Positions 14,670 to 23,676 of a stretch of DNA of 39,216 nt are shown here, piece by piece (positions within the stretch are counted from its first letter, which is position 1; each line of letters opens with the position of its first letter). Origin of the DNA: an uncultured Alphaproteobacteria bacterium. GTDB lineage: Bacteria; Pseudomonadota; Alphaproteobacteria; Caulobacterales; Parvularculaceae. The stretch covers positions 1 through 39,216 of the forward strand of contig CALAZI010000172.1 of assembly GCA_937895955.1 (NCBI GenBank), written 5' to 3'. The notes beneath the pieces were generated by a model. It saw nothing but the letters and a program-made list of their open reading frames with translations, made no database searches and was not told the DNA's origin. The position numbers and the translations under genes are program-made.

Positions 14670-16361
14670 ATGTCATTCGATCGGGAAAAGATAATGCGGC
14701 CGTTGCCGCGCGCGGCGAAAACCGCGCTACTCGCCACCGCAGCCGCCTTCGCCTTCGGACATGCGACAGCGTTTGCGCAAAACCAGCCGGCGGGTCCGCA
14801 GGCGCCGTTGAAATTCCGCAACAGCTATTTCGGCTACGGTCTCGCTGTCGGGCCGCGGGTCACTTACACCGACAACATTTCTCTCGCGCCCGACGGATTT
14901 CGCGATGACGAATTCGCCGCCGGCGTTTCCGCTGACGGCAGCGCGATTTACTCGACCAACCGGTTCACCGGCATCATCGACGGGTCGCTCGACGTTTCCT
15001 ATCTGACTGATCAGGCGGAACTCGTCGCCAGCCAGGATATCGGCGCGGTCGGCACGGCGACGGTCGCCGACAACCTTTTCTATGTCGATCTCGGCGCCTC
15101 ATCGTCGCGCCAGCTGGCGGGAGAAGATGCGCGTTTTTCGAACAACGTCAACGCCGGCCGCAATCAGCGCGTCAACGTGCATGATTTCGCCGTCAGCCCC
15201 TATTTGAACCGGCGTTTTCCGGACGGATCAGCCGTCGAACTTCGCTATCGGTTCGCACAAGCTTTCATTGAGAACAATTCGACCAATCTCAACCGCCAGA
15301 TTTTCGACCGCAATTCGCGCACGCAGGAAGTCGTCGCCACCTATGACAGCGGTCGCGCTCTTGATCGCGTGAACGTCGCGCTGACGGCCTATGGCAACAA
15401 GACGCGCGACTACGGCGCGCAGCTCATCCAGGATTACGAATATGAGCGCGGATCGCTGCAGGGCGACGTTCAGGCCGCGCTGTCGGATCAGTTCGCGCTC
15501 GCCGGCACGATCGGCTATGATGAGGTTGATACGACCGCGCCCGCCTCGTTTCTTGCGGAAGATCAGTTAAGCGGCGTCTTCTGGAACGCCGGCTTCCGGT
15601 TCACGCCCGGCCGCAAGACGGACATGCTGATCAAATACGGCCGCCGTTACGACAATGATTTCATCGACGGCTATATCCGCTACGACGTCACGGAGCGAAT
15701 TCATTTCGCCGCCAACGCCTCGCGCACGTTCCAGACGCGGGCGCTTGCGTCCGCGACGCAATATCAGGCGCTGCAGCGCCGCACGCTCGATTTCGTCGAA
15801 AATCTCAGGGCCGGCGGCTCCGGCGACGCGAGCGACATCGTCGACGCCTTGACGCGCGTCGCGCGACAGCGCTTCGGCGTCCAGCAGATCGGCCTCGGCG
15901 TTGCGAACAATGTGAATGCGACGCTCGCCGGCGCGTTCGGGCGCACGACCGTGAGCATGAGCGGCCATTATCGCGATGTCGATTACGGGTATCGCGAAAT
16001 AGAAACGATCGGCGTCACGCTCGGCTTGCGCCGCGCCATGTCGCGCCGCATGTCCGCTTATTCGAATATCTTCTACCGGCATGTCGATTCGGCGGCCGAT
16101 CTGACCTCGTGTCTTGCCGACCCGACGCTGTTCTTTCTCGATCCGACGGTTCCGGGATTCGACGCCGCGCTCTCCTGCAACGCCGTCATCGGCTTCCAGG
16201 GCGACAATTCGACCGTCGGCGGGCGCATCGGTCTTTCCTATCGCGTTTACCAAAATGTGAGCGCCTTCGGCGAATATTCTCACACGGAACGATTCTCGCA
16301 GAACGCGGCCCAAGAGTACGGAGAAAACACAGTCACCGCGGGACTGCAGCTGGAATTTTAG
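14670..16361 (+). CDS. Outer-membrane beta-barrel protein, XrtA/PEP-CTERM-associated
   Basis: A 563-residue exported protein. The signal peptide ends near ATAFAQNQ, and the rest alternates short beta-strand segments with aromatic and charged residues, such as GYGLAVGPRVTYTDNISL. It ends in TVTAGLQLEF with a terminal phenylalanine, as expected for an outer-membrane barrel. It matches the uncharacterised barrel family found in PEP-CTERM exopolysaccharide loci and may be the outer-membrane porin for the polymer. I chose ATG 14670 because AGGGG lies eight bases upstream. An open frame from 14592 would overlap the kinase by 74 bases. Confidence 0.85.
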   Translation: MSFDREKIMRPLPRAAKTALLATAAAFAFGHATAFAQNQPAGPQAPLKFRNSYFGYGLAVGPRVTYTDNISLAPDGFRDDEFAAGVSADGSAIYSTNRFTGIIDGSLDVSYLTDQAELVASQDIGAVGTATVADNLFYVDLGASSSRQLAGEDARFSNNVNAGRNQRVNVHDFAVSPYLNRRFPDGSAVELRYRFAQAFIENNSTNLNRQIFDRNSRTQEVVATYDSGRALDRVNVALTAYGNKTRDYGAQLIQDYEYERGSLQGDVQAALSDQFALAGTIGYDEVDTTAPASFLAEDQLSGVFWNAGFRFTPGRKTDMLIKYGRRYDNDFIDGYIRYDVTERIHFAANASRTFQTRALASATQYQALQRRTLDFVENLRAGGSGDASDIVDALTRVARQRFGVQQIGLGVANNVNATLAGAFGRTTVSMSGHYRDVDYGYREIETIGVTLGLRRAMSRRMSAYSNIFYRHVDSAADLTSCLADPTLFFLDPTVPGFDAALSCNAVIGFQGDNSTVGGRIGLSYRVYQNVSAFGEYSHTERFSQNAAQEYGENTVTAGLQLEF

Positions 16362-16365
16362 GTTA

Positions 16366-17835
16366 ATGTACGAAGAGGTCTTCGGTTTTTCGGGCTCGCC
16401 GTTCCGACTTGCGCCGGACCCGAAATTCTTTTTTGGCTCAAAAAGCCACAACAAGGCGATGTCGTATCTCCATTATGGACTGCGCCAGGCCGAAGGCTTC
16501 ATCGTCATTACGGGTGAGATCGGCGCGGGTAAGTCGATCCTGATCGGCCATCTTCTCGATCAGCTTGATCGCTCGACTGTGCTGGCGGCGACGCTTACGA
16601 CGCCGAACCTCACGCCCGAAAACCTGCTTACGCATATTCTGTCGGCTTTCCGGATTGAGCCGTCGGGCGAGGGCGACGCGGCCGAGATCGAGGCGTTTGA
16701 AGATTTCCTGTTCGACCAGCTCAATCACGGGCGGCGCGTCCTTCTGATCGTCGATGAAGCGCAGAACCTGTCGCTCAAGACGCTTGAAGAACTGCGCATC
16801 CTTTCAAACCTGGAATATGAGGGAACGCCGCTCTTTCAAGTTTTTCTGGTCGGTCAGCCGGATTTTCGCGAAACGATGGCGCGCGCCGATATGGAGCAGC
16901 TTCGCCAGCGCGTGATCGCCTCCTATCATCTGGCGCCGATGTCGCGCGAGGAAACCGAGAAATATATCGAGCACCGGCTTGGTCTTGTCGGCTGGATGGG
17001 CGAGCCGAAATTTGCGTCCGACGCTTATGACGCGATCCAGGTGGCGACCGGCGGCCTGCCGCGCAAGATCCACAAGCTTTGCAATCGCGCGCTTCTTTTC
17101 TGTTCTGTTGAAAAACTGAACGCGATCGACGGTGCGACGATCGCCATGGTTCTTTCCGACATGAACGTCGAACAGGCGGTGGACGGCGCCGTCGACGCCG
17201 TGCGCGCCGACAACGACCTTGATGTCGATGCTGCGTTCGAGGCGGCGCATGAGCGCGATGATCGCGTCGCAGAGATCGCGCCGGCTCCCGCTGAAACAAC
17301 GGCGCCGGCGAAGCTGAAAGAAGATAGGGCGCCGGAAGCGAGCATTGTTGCGACGACGGCCCCGCTTATCAGCGCTCCGACGGAAACGGCGTCTGCCGGC
17401 AGTGCTAACGCAGGCAGCGTGTTCGACAGATTGCGGGCGCGCAGGGTGCAAGCGGCGGCGACGCCGGCGCCGGAGGAAAACGAACCGCCGAAGCCGGCGA
17501 CGCTTGATGACGTCGCCAATGCGATCGCCGCCGCGAGAGCCGGGGCGGCGGCCGAGCGTGAGGATAACGCTGCGCGCCGGGCCGGCATGGGCGATCTTGC
17601 CGACGCCGCGGCGCCGGAGGAAGCGGCTGATGCGCCTGGCGGCTGGAAGAAATCCGTCGTCATGTCGATCAATGAAACGCGCGACGAGCTGAAACGCGCG
17701 CATCAAAGCGTCGTCAACTTGCGCAAGCAGATGCTCGATATCGACAAGCGTCGCCGCAAGCGGCGAACCCGCATCGTCGAGAGCCTTGACCGCGCCGAAT
17801 CGCTGCTGACTGAATTCCAGAACGCCTGGCGATAG
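16366..17835 (+). CDS. XrtA-associated AAA ATPase with long C-terminal extension
   Basis: A 489-residue cytoplasmic protein. Residues 1-270 form an ExeA-like AAA ATPase, starting with YEEVFGFSGSPFRLAPDP, with Walker A GEIGAGKS at 50-57, Walker B VLLIVDE at 125-131 and a later PRKIHKLCNRAL segment. This core matches the ATPase family of PEP-CTERM exopolysaccharide loci. From about 271 to 425 it is Ala/Pro/Glu-rich and probably disordered. The last 65 residues are a basic coiled coil with KRRRKRRTR. The extension is far longer than the usual family member and may bind a partner. It begins four bases after the barrel gene stop. Confidence 0.88.
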   Translation: MYEEVFGFSGSPFRLAPDPKFFFGSKSHNKAMSYLHYGLRQAEGFIVITGEIGAGKSILIGHLLDQLDRSTVLAATLTTPNLTPENLLTHILSAFRIEPSGEGDAAEIEAFEDFLFDQLNHGRRVLLIVDEAQNLSLKTLEELRILSNLEYEGTPLFQVFLVGQPDFRETMARADMEQLRQRVIASYHLAPMSREETEKYIEHRLGLVGWMGEPKFASDAYDAIQVATGGLPRKIHKLCNRALLFCSVEKLNAIDGATIAMVLSDMNVEQAVDGAVDAVRADNDLDVDAAFEAAHERDDRVAEIAPAPAETTAPAKLKEDRAPEASIVATTAPLISAPTETASAGSANAGSVFDRLRARRVQAAATPAPEENEPPKPATLDDVANAIAAARAGAAAEREDNAARRAGMGDLADAAAPEEAADAPGGWKKSVVMSINETRDELKRAHQSVVNLRKQMLDIDKRRRKRRTRIVESLDRAESLLTEFQNAWR

Positions 17836-17854
17836 GGCCGGGCGGAGCGCGCCG

Positions 17855-18733
17855 ATGGCCGAAAAAAAATCATATTGCGCAAAGCCAGCGCCGACCTTCG
17901 CCATGTCGGTCGATGTCGAGGATTATTTTCAGGTCTGGGCGTTTTCAGATGTCGTCGCGCGCGCGGACTGGGAGGGTTATGAGCTGCGCGTCGCCGAGAC
18001 GACGGGCCGCATTCTCGACCTGTTTGACCAGCGCAACGCCAAGGCGACATTTTTCATTCTTGGCTGGATCGCGGAACGGGCGCCGGCGCTGGTGCGGGAG
18101 ATTGCGGCCCGCGGGCATGAAATCGCCTCGCACGGCTACGAACATGTGAAGGTCTTCGATCAGTCGCGCGATGAATTCTTCGCCGATATCATCAAGACAA
18201 AGCGCATTCTCGAAGATGCGGCGGGAATTCCCGTGCGCGGTTTTCGCGCGGCGGGATTTTCGATCGATGCGCGCGCGCCCTGGGCGTATGAGACGCTTGG
18301 CGAAGCCGGCTATCAATATTCTTCAAGCAGCCATCCGATCGCCCATGATCATTACGGAGACCCAAATGCGCCGCGTGGGCCGCGCAAGATTGACGGCGTC
18401 ATCGAGGCGCCGGCGGCGACAGCGGAAATTTTCGGCCGGCGAGTGAGCGCGGCCGGCGGCGGCTGGTTTCGCGCCGCGCCTTACGCGCTGTCGCGCCGGC
18501 TCCTGTCGCGAGCGGCGGCGACAATCGAGGGGCCCGTGATTTTTTATTTTCATCCATGGGAGATTGATCCGGGCCAGCCGCGCATAGAAGGGGCGCGGGC
18601 GAAGTCGCGCTTTCGGCACTATCTCAATATCGACCGCATGGAAGGAAAGCTCGATCGCCTGCTGCAGGATTTCAAATGGGGCCGGATCGATGACGCCTTG
18701 GGGCTTCGGGACGCTCGAAGCGCCGCCGCATGA
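17855..18733 (+). CDS. Polysaccharide deacetylase, XrtA-associated (NodB family with DUF3473)
   Basis: A 292-residue NodB-family carbohydrate esterase that probably removes acetyl groups from the exopolysaccharide. Motifs in order are MSVDVEDYFQV with the catalytic and metal aspartates (about 17-27), TFFILGW, the zinc-histidine motif HGYEH, RAAGFSI, and FYFHPWEID near 230, which is typical of the DUF3473-bearing PEP-CTERM subfamily. No signal peptide is seen, so it probably acts in the cytoplasm or by a non-classical route. The stop overlaps the next start (ATGA). Confidence 0.93.
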   Translation: MAEKKSYCAKPAPTFAMSVDVEDYFQVWAFSDVVARADWEGYELRVAETTGRILDLFDQRNAKATFFILGWIAERAPALVREIAARGHEIASHGYEHVKVFDQSRDEFFADIIKTKRILEDAAGIPVRGFRAAGFSIDARAPWAYETLGEAGYQYSSSSHPIAHDHYGDPNAPRGPRKIDGVIEAPAATAEIFGRRVSAAGGGWFRAAPYALSRRLLSRAAATIEGPVIFYFHPWEIDPGQPRIEGARAKSRFRHYLNIDRMEGKLDRLLQDFKWGRIDDALGLRDARSAAA

Positions 18734-19773
18734 CGATCAGCATCGCCTCTTTCGCCGCAGCGGACCGAGACATATGGCGCGCCTATGTCGACGCGCACCC
18801 CCAATCGACGCTGTTTCAGGATCTGCGCTGGAGCGACGCCGTCGCCGCCGGCTACGGTTATGAAAACCGGCATTTGATCGCGCGCCGCGCCGGCGTTGTT
18901 GTCGGCGTGTTGCCGCTCACCTTCGTTGACGCGCCCTTGCTTGGCCGTTCGCTCATTTCCGCCGCATTCGGCGTCGGCGGCGGCGCGCTGGCGGATGACG
19001 CCGATGCGGCGATGCTGCTGGCGGCGCGCGCGCACGATCTTGGCCGGGAAAGCGCCGTCAATTATGTTGAATTGCGAGGCGGCGACGCGCCGGACGAGCG
19101 GTTCGTGGAAAAGACAGGCGTCTATGCGACCTTCGAGAAGGAATTGCCGGCTAACGCCGACGCGATCCTGTCATGGCTGCCGCGCCGACGCCGCGCTGAG
19201 GTGAAAAAGGCGCTCGCTTTTGAAGAATCGGGCGAGTTCGCGTTCCGAACAAGCGAGAGCGTCGATGATTTCTATCGCATCTACGCCCGATCCTCACGCA
19301 ATCTCGGAACGCCGGTGATGCCGAAAAAATTCCTGACGGCGCTCAAGCGAAATTTCGGCGATGAAATCGAGATCGGCTTGATCGAGCGCAAGAAAAAACC
19401 CGCCGCGGCGCTCCTATCTTTCTGGCGGCGCGACCGCGTCATGCCGTATTATGTCGGCGCAGACGCGCAGGCGCGCAGGCTGCGCGCTTTCGACTTTCTT
19501 TACTACGACCTGATGCGCCGCGCGGTCGCGCGCGGCGTTCGCATCTTCGATTTCGGGCGCAGCAAGGTCGGCTCGACCCATTACGCGACAAAGACCTATT
19601 GGGGGTTTGAACCGAGCGCCGTCACGCATCATGTCGGGCTGGTGCGGGCGACGAGCCTGCCGAACGTCAATCCGGCGAACCCGAAATTCGCCGCCTTCGT
19701 TTCGCTCTGGCGGCGGACGCCGCTGCCGCTCGCCAACGCCTTGGGGCCGGTTCTGGCGCGGAATTTCGCATGA
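18730..19773 (+). CDS. FemAB-like protein, XrtA/PEP-CTERM-associated
   Basis: A 347-residue GNAT-fold protein of the FemAB family subgroup found in PEP-CTERM/XrtA exopolysaccharide loci. The N-terminal half begins with HPQSTLFQDLRWSDAVAAGY. The C-terminal half carries the strong FDFGRSKVGSTHYATKTYWG segment. FemAB relatives transfer amino acids from aminoacyl-tRNA; here the acceptor may be the polysaccharide or its lipid carrier, which is an inference. It overlaps both neighbours by ATGA. Confidence 0.9.
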   Translation: MTISIASFAAADRDIWRAYVDAHPQSTLFQDLRWSDAVAAGYGYENRHLIARRAGVVVGVLPLTFVDAPLLGRSLISAAFGVGGGALADDADAAMLLAARAHDLGRESAVNYVELRGGDAPDERFVEKTGVYATFEKELPANADAILSWLPRRRRAEVKKALAFEESGEFAFRTSESVDDFYRIYARSSRNLGTPVMPKKFLTALKRNFGDEIEIGLIERKKKPAAALLSFWRRDRVMPYYVGADAQARRLRAFDFLYYDLMRRAVARGVRIFDFGRSKVGSTHYATKTYWGFEPSAVTHHVGLVRATSLPNVNPANPKFAAFVSLWRRTPLPLANALGPVLARNFA

Positions 19774-20963
19774 GCGCGCCGCACATCCTCTATCTTTCCC
19801 ATCGCATTCCCTATCCGCCGGATAAGGGCGACAAGATCCGGTCGTGCAACACGCTCCTTCATCTTGTGCGGCGCTTTCGCGTTCATCTCGCCGCGTTCGT
19901 CGATGATCCGCGCGATTTTCGTCATGAGGCGCATCTTAAAAGTCTTTGCGAAAGCGTCGCGCTTGTTCCGTTGAACAAAAAGGCGGCGACGCTGAAGAGC
20001 CTGCGCGGGCTGTTGTCAGGCGAGCCCTTAACCTTGCCCTATTATCGCGACGCGCGGATGAGCGCGGCCGTCGCAAAAGCGCGTGCGGCCGGCTTGTCGG
20101 CGGAAATCGCCTTCTCATCGTCGATGGCCCAATATATTTCGGCGCAATCGAACGCTCCGCGCATCGTCGATCTTTGCGACGCCGACAGCGCCAAATGGAG
20201 CGAATACGCCCGCCGCCGTTCATGGCCTATGAACGCCTTATACGCGCGCGAGGGGCGCCGGCTTGAAGCGGAAGAAACGCGCATCATCAACTGGGCGGAT
20301 GCGAGCTTCGCCATCAGCGAGGAGGAGGCCGATCTTCTCGGCAATCGCGACGGCGTTGAAAAGGAAGTCCGCTGGTTCTGCAACGGCGTTGACGCCGTTC
20401 ATTTCGCGCCGGGCGCCGTTCCGCCGGGTGAGATGCGATTTTCCTGCGTCTTTATCGGCGCCATGGATTACTGGGCGAATGTCGATGCGGTTCTCTGGTT
20501 CGCCCGCGACATCTGGCCGACGGTGAGGGCGGCGCGCCCGGACGCGACATTCGGCGTTGTCGGGTCCAATCCTGCGCGCGCCGTTCGTGCGCTCGACGGC
20601 GCAAACGGCGTTTCGGTGACGGGCCGCGTCGCCGACGTTCGCCCGTTTCTCGAAGGCGCCGGCATCGTCGCAGCGCCGATGCGGATTGCGCGCGGCGTCC
20701 AGAACAAGGTTCTCGAAGCGATGGCGATGGGCAAGGCGGTCGTCTCGACGCCTGCCGGTCTTGAAGGCATCGACGCGAAAATGGGCGAAGAGGCGATCGC
20801 CTCGGCCTCGCCGCAAGTTTTTGCGCAGGAGCTCATTCGATTTCTGGATGATCCGGACGCCGCGCGTTTGATCGGCGAAGCGGCGCGCTCACGCATCCTC
20901 GCCGATTATCAATGGCCGGCGCAATTGGCGCGGCTTGACGCCGCGATTGACGCGCTGATCTAG
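19770..20963 (+). CDS. Glycosyltransferase, XrtA/PEP-CTERM-associated
   Basis: A 397-residue GT-B glycosyltransferase (family 4-like), of the type named for PEP-CTERM exopolysaccharide loci. It starts with LYLSHRIPYPPDKGDKIRS, a family hallmark. The C-terminal Rossmann half has FIGAMDYWANVDAVLWF and MAMGKAVVSTPAGLEGID in the donor-site region. It adds a sugar to the lipid-linked repeat unit at the cytoplasmic membrane face. It is the last gene of the operon; its stop shares the CTAG at 20960-20963 with the stop of the convergent gene. Confidence 0.9.
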   Translation: MSAPHILYLSHRIPYPPDKGDKIRSCNTLLHLVRRFRVHLAAFVDDPRDFRHEAHLKSLCESVALVPLNKKAATLKSLRGLLSGEPLTLPYYRDARMSAAVAKARAAGLSAEIAFSSSMAQYISAQSNAPRIVDLCDADSAKWSEYARRRSWPMNALYAREGRRLEAEETRIINWADASFAISEEEADLLGNRDGVEKEVRWFCNGVDAVHFAPGAVPPGEMRFSCVFIGAMDYWANVDAVLWFARDIWPTVRAARPDATFGVVGSNPARAVRALDGANGVSVTGRVADVRPFLEGAGIVAAPMRIARGVQNKVLEAMAMGKAVVSTPAGLEGIDAKMGEEAIASASPQVFAQELIRFLDDPDAARLIGEAARSRILADYQWPAQLARLDAAIDALI

Positions 20964-21982
20964 TTTTCTCCGACGCAACGCGCGGCCTGAAAGCAGACGC
21001 CGTCCGCGGCGGGCGCAAGCTTGCCGGTTTTCTCCAGAATGCCGTCAAGTCGAAGGTTGACGATCGACGGCGCGCTGTCGGACAGCGTCACCAGCGTCAC
21101 ATGATCGAATGAATTTTCATCTTCAGCGCCTTGTCCGCCGCCGGTTGTCGCCAGCGAAATATAGTCGCGGCCCTTTCTCACATTGTAGGAGTAGGTGTGA
21201 AAATGTCCGTTGAAGAGCGTATAGGGTCGGTTTTTGAGCGCATCTTCAATGCGATTGAAGTCATTTCGGTCTTCGCGCCGCCATATCGGCTTGTGCATGA
21301 ATAGAAACGTCCATCTGACATCCGGATTGTCGGCGATGACCTGCTCGAAATACGCCGCCTGCTCGGCGCCGATATTGCCGGTGACGCGCTCTGGTAGGCT
21401 GAAATAGGCGAGTTCGCTCTGCGGCGGCGGGTTCGGACCGTCCAGCGCCTTGATCGCTTCGTCGCGAATTCTTTTTATTTCAGCCATGCGTTCGGGCGAA
21501 TGGTCTTCGGTGTCGAGAACGAGGAACAGCGCGTTCTTGTAGGTGAAATGATAATAATAGGGTCCGTATCGTTCATTCCAGAGATCGCGCAGAACAGTTC
21601 CTGTCAGATCGTGATTGCCGCCGACGCGAAAGAACGGCGCCGTCAATTTCGTCGTGCGGCCGTCAAAGACTTCCCATTCCGCCGTCAGCGACGCCTCATT
21701 CTCGCCGACGCCGTCGATCAAATCGCCGACGCTCATGATGAGCTCGGGGCGGAGAAGGTTGAGCCCGGCAACCGCAATATCGAAGATCTTTTCGCGCTCA
21801 CCGCCGGTCAGGTCCGAAATGACGGCGAAGGTCAGCTTGTCGGCGTCGTCATCGAACGCCTCATGCGTCCATGGTTTCGCCGAAGAGTCGACGGCGTATT
21901 GGAATGTCGGCGGCCCCCCGTTCTCCGTCGCGCAAGCGGCCGCGAGGAGAAAGGCGGCGACAGCGACAAGAATTCTGTTCAT
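20960..21982 (-). CDS. Metallophosphoesterase-like lipoprotein
   Basis: A 340-residue calcineurin-like phosphoesterase exported as a lipoprotein: the signal MNRILVAVAAFLLAAAC ends in a lipobox cysteine at residue 17. Metal-site motifs include MSVGDLIDG, GGNHDLTG, FLFMHKPIW and NGHFHTYS. The first motif is VISDLTGG rather than the usual DxH, so one histidine ligand may be missing or replaced. ATG 21982 has GAGG six bases upstream; ATG 21994 would place four residues before the signal. It follows the nitrilase gene by 19 bases and is probably cotranscribed. Substrate unknown. Confidence 0.82.
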   Translation of the reverse strand: MNRILVAVAAFLLAAACATENGGPPTFQYAVDSSAKPWTHEAFDDDADKLTFAVISDLTGGEREKIFDIAVAGLNLLRPELIMSVGDLIDGVGENEASLTAEWEVFDGRTTKLTAPFFRVGGNHDLTGTVLRDLWNERYGPYYYHFTYKNALFLVLDTEDHSPERMAEIKRIRDEAIKALDGPNPPPQSELAYFSLPERVTGNIGAEQAAYFEQVIADNPDVRWTFLFMHKPIWRREDRNDFNRIEDALKNRPYTLFNGHFHTYSYNVRKGRDYISLATTGGGQGAEDENSFDHVTLVTLSDSAPSIVNLRLDGILEKTGKLAPAADGVCFQAARCVGEN

Positions 21983-22001
21983 GAAAGCCCTCATTCTTCA
22001 A

Positions 22002-22955
22002 TTAGGTGTCGCTCATGCTGGAGAATTTCGCCGCCTTGCGTTCGGTGTCGTCGACGGCGAGGCGGAAAATGTCGGGGCGCGAATAATGCCCCGCGATGTC
22101 GCAGGCGGCTTTCGCCGCGCGCACGATATCAAGCGATCCCTCGGCGTAGATGATTTCCTCGCCCTCGGCCGGCCCGGCGATGATTTCCCCACGCGGATCG
22201 ATAATGACCGATTGTCCGGTGTGCTCCCACACGCCCAACGGTTTCCAGCGGTCTGGAATGTGTTTTTCAAGCCGAATGCCCGCGGCGCAAATGACATAGG
22301 CGGCGGCCTGACTCGCGAAAGCGCGCGAAAGAAGATGCTGACGCGCCCAGCAATACTCTTCCTTGCGCGGGATTTTCTCCCAGCCCGGCCATAGCGCGGC
22401 GTGAATTTGCGTCCCTTGCGCGGCGAGCGCGTAGCCGGGCAGCATCATCTGATGCTCCCAGCAGTTGAGCGCGCTGATCTTGCCGTAATCGCGCCGGTGC
22501 GCCTTGAGGCCCGCCGCGTCGCCGTCGCCCCAGATGAGGCGCTCGGCGTGAGTCGGTTTCAGCTTGCGATGACGGCCTAGAATTTCGCCCTCGCGGCCGA
22601 TCGTCAGCGCCGTGCAATAGGCCGCGCCTTCGCTGTGCGGGTCTTTTTCCGCAATGCCGATGACCACGTCGATCCCGCCTTCGCGCGTCGCGGCGCATAG
22701 CGCGTCCGTTTCCGGTCCGCCGATCAGGATCGCGTTTTCGAGATAGTCGGCGCTCGCCTCCCAGGTCAGGTCCTGAACGCCGCCTTCAACCCAGAAGGGA
22801 TAGCCCGGAAGCCATGTTTCACCGAAGGCGACGATGTCGGCGCCGCCTTTCGCCGCCTCGGCGATCAGCCTGCAGGCTTTTTCGGTTGAGGCGCCCTTGT
22901 CGAAAAGGACGGAGGCCGCCTGCGCCGCCGCCATGCGAAATGTCTTGCTCGCCAT
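22002..22955 (-). CDS. Nitrilase-type carbon-nitrogen hydrolase
   Basis: A 317-residue cytoplasmic member of the nitrilase branch of the CN-hydrolase superfamily, which hydrolyses nitriles to carboxylic acids and ammonia. The catalytic triad is visible: E46 in FGETWLPGYPFW, a lysine in HRKLKPTHAER (K131 by family pattern), and the nucleophile C165 in LNCWEHQMMLPGY. The LKPTHAERLIWGDGD segment is typical of true nitrilases rather than amidases. Substrate preference cannot be read from the sequence. It shares an operon with the lipoprotein phosphoesterase downstream. Confidence 0.9.
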   Translation of the reverse strand: MASKTFRMAAAQAASVLFDKGASTEKACRLIAEAAKGGADIVAFGETWLPGYPFWVEGGVQDLTWEASADYLENAILIGGPETDALCAATREGGIDVVIGIAEKDPHSEGAAYCTALTIGREGEILGRHRKLKPTHAERLIWGDGDAAGLKAHRRDYGKISALNCWEHQMMLPGYALAAQGTQIHAALWPGWEKIPRKEEYCWARQHLLSRAFASQAAAYVICAAGIRLEKHIPDRWKPLGVWEHTGQSVIIDPRGEIIAGPAEGEEIIYAEGSLDIVRAAKAACDIAGHYSRPDIFRLAVDDTERKAAKFSSMSDT

Positions 22956-23101
22956 GGAGTTCCCGTCAGATCGCGGCGCGCGCCGCTATGTTGCATTGCG
23001 GCAAGAAATTGGCCGGCCTGTGTGACCTTCGGGCCGCTTCACTTCGAGACGCATCCGGTTAGAGTGAAGACAGGGTTCAACGGGGTCAACGGGGGTCCGC
23101 A

Positions 23102-23566
23102 ATGGTCCGAATTCTTCTTCCGCTCGCCGTCATCGCGACGCTGCTCTTCGCGCCGATTTTCGGGGGCGAACCGAGCGAAGTCGGCGGCATCGTCAAGCCG
23201 AATACGGTGACCGGCATGGATTATGTCGGCGATACCATCAATTGCTGGACTGGCGGCAATTATTCCATCGCGGACGATTGCGCGCCGCAGGGCGGAACAA
23301 AAGGCCTGGCGATTTTCGCCGCCGTTTTTGTATCGGCTGTCGCTGCTGTTCTCGGCTTTCTCGGCCTTATTCCCGTCATCGGCCGACTGACGAGCGCGAT
23401 CACCATGATCGCCGGATTGATCGTCATCGCCGCTGTCGGGTTTTTCGCCATGACGATGCTTGGCACGGATGAAGGGATAGGCGGGCTCCAGTGGGGCGCC
23501 TATCTCGGCGGCGGCGCCGGGTTGCTGACCTTGATATCCGGTCTTTCCGGCATGCGCGGCAGATAA
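23102..23566 (+). CDS. Small hypothetical membrane protein
   Basis: A 154-residue protein of no family I recognise. An N-terminal hydrophobic segment (about 3-20) could be a signal or anchor. A short polar loop with two cysteines follows (NCWTGG and DDCAPQGG), which could form a disulfide outside the membrane. Three more hydrophobic segments then occur at about 65-90, 95-118 and 126-148. The start follows a tandem duplication of TCAACGGGG (23077-23094) that supplies the G-rich ribosome site. It is a single-gene unit closed by the terminator at 23610-23648. Confidence 0.7.
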   Translation: MVRILLPLAVIATLLFAPIFGGEPSEVGGIVKPNTVTGMDYVGDTINCWTGGNYSIADDCAPQGGTKGLAIFAAVFVSAVAAVLGFLGLIPVIGRLTSAITMIAGLIVIAAVGFFAMTMLGTDEGIGGLQWGAYLGGGAGLLTLISGLSGMRGR

Positions 23567-23609
23567 AAACAAGACCGCGCACTTTCCCGTTCCTTCGGGA
23601 GACGGGGAC

Positions 23610-23648
23610 GCGCCGCCTCGCCGAAAGGCTTGAGGCGGCGCTTTTTTT
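23610..23648 (+). terminator. Rho-independent terminator
   Basis: A perfect 10-bp stem (GCGCCGCCTC at 23610-23619 with GAGGCGGCGC at 23632-23641) closes a 12-base loop and is followed by seven T residues. It ends the small membrane protein transcript. A second hairpin, 23586-23606, lies just before it. Confidence 0.92.
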
Positions 23649-23676
23649 CAGCTCGTCGCAGTTCGCCTTCGTTTCA

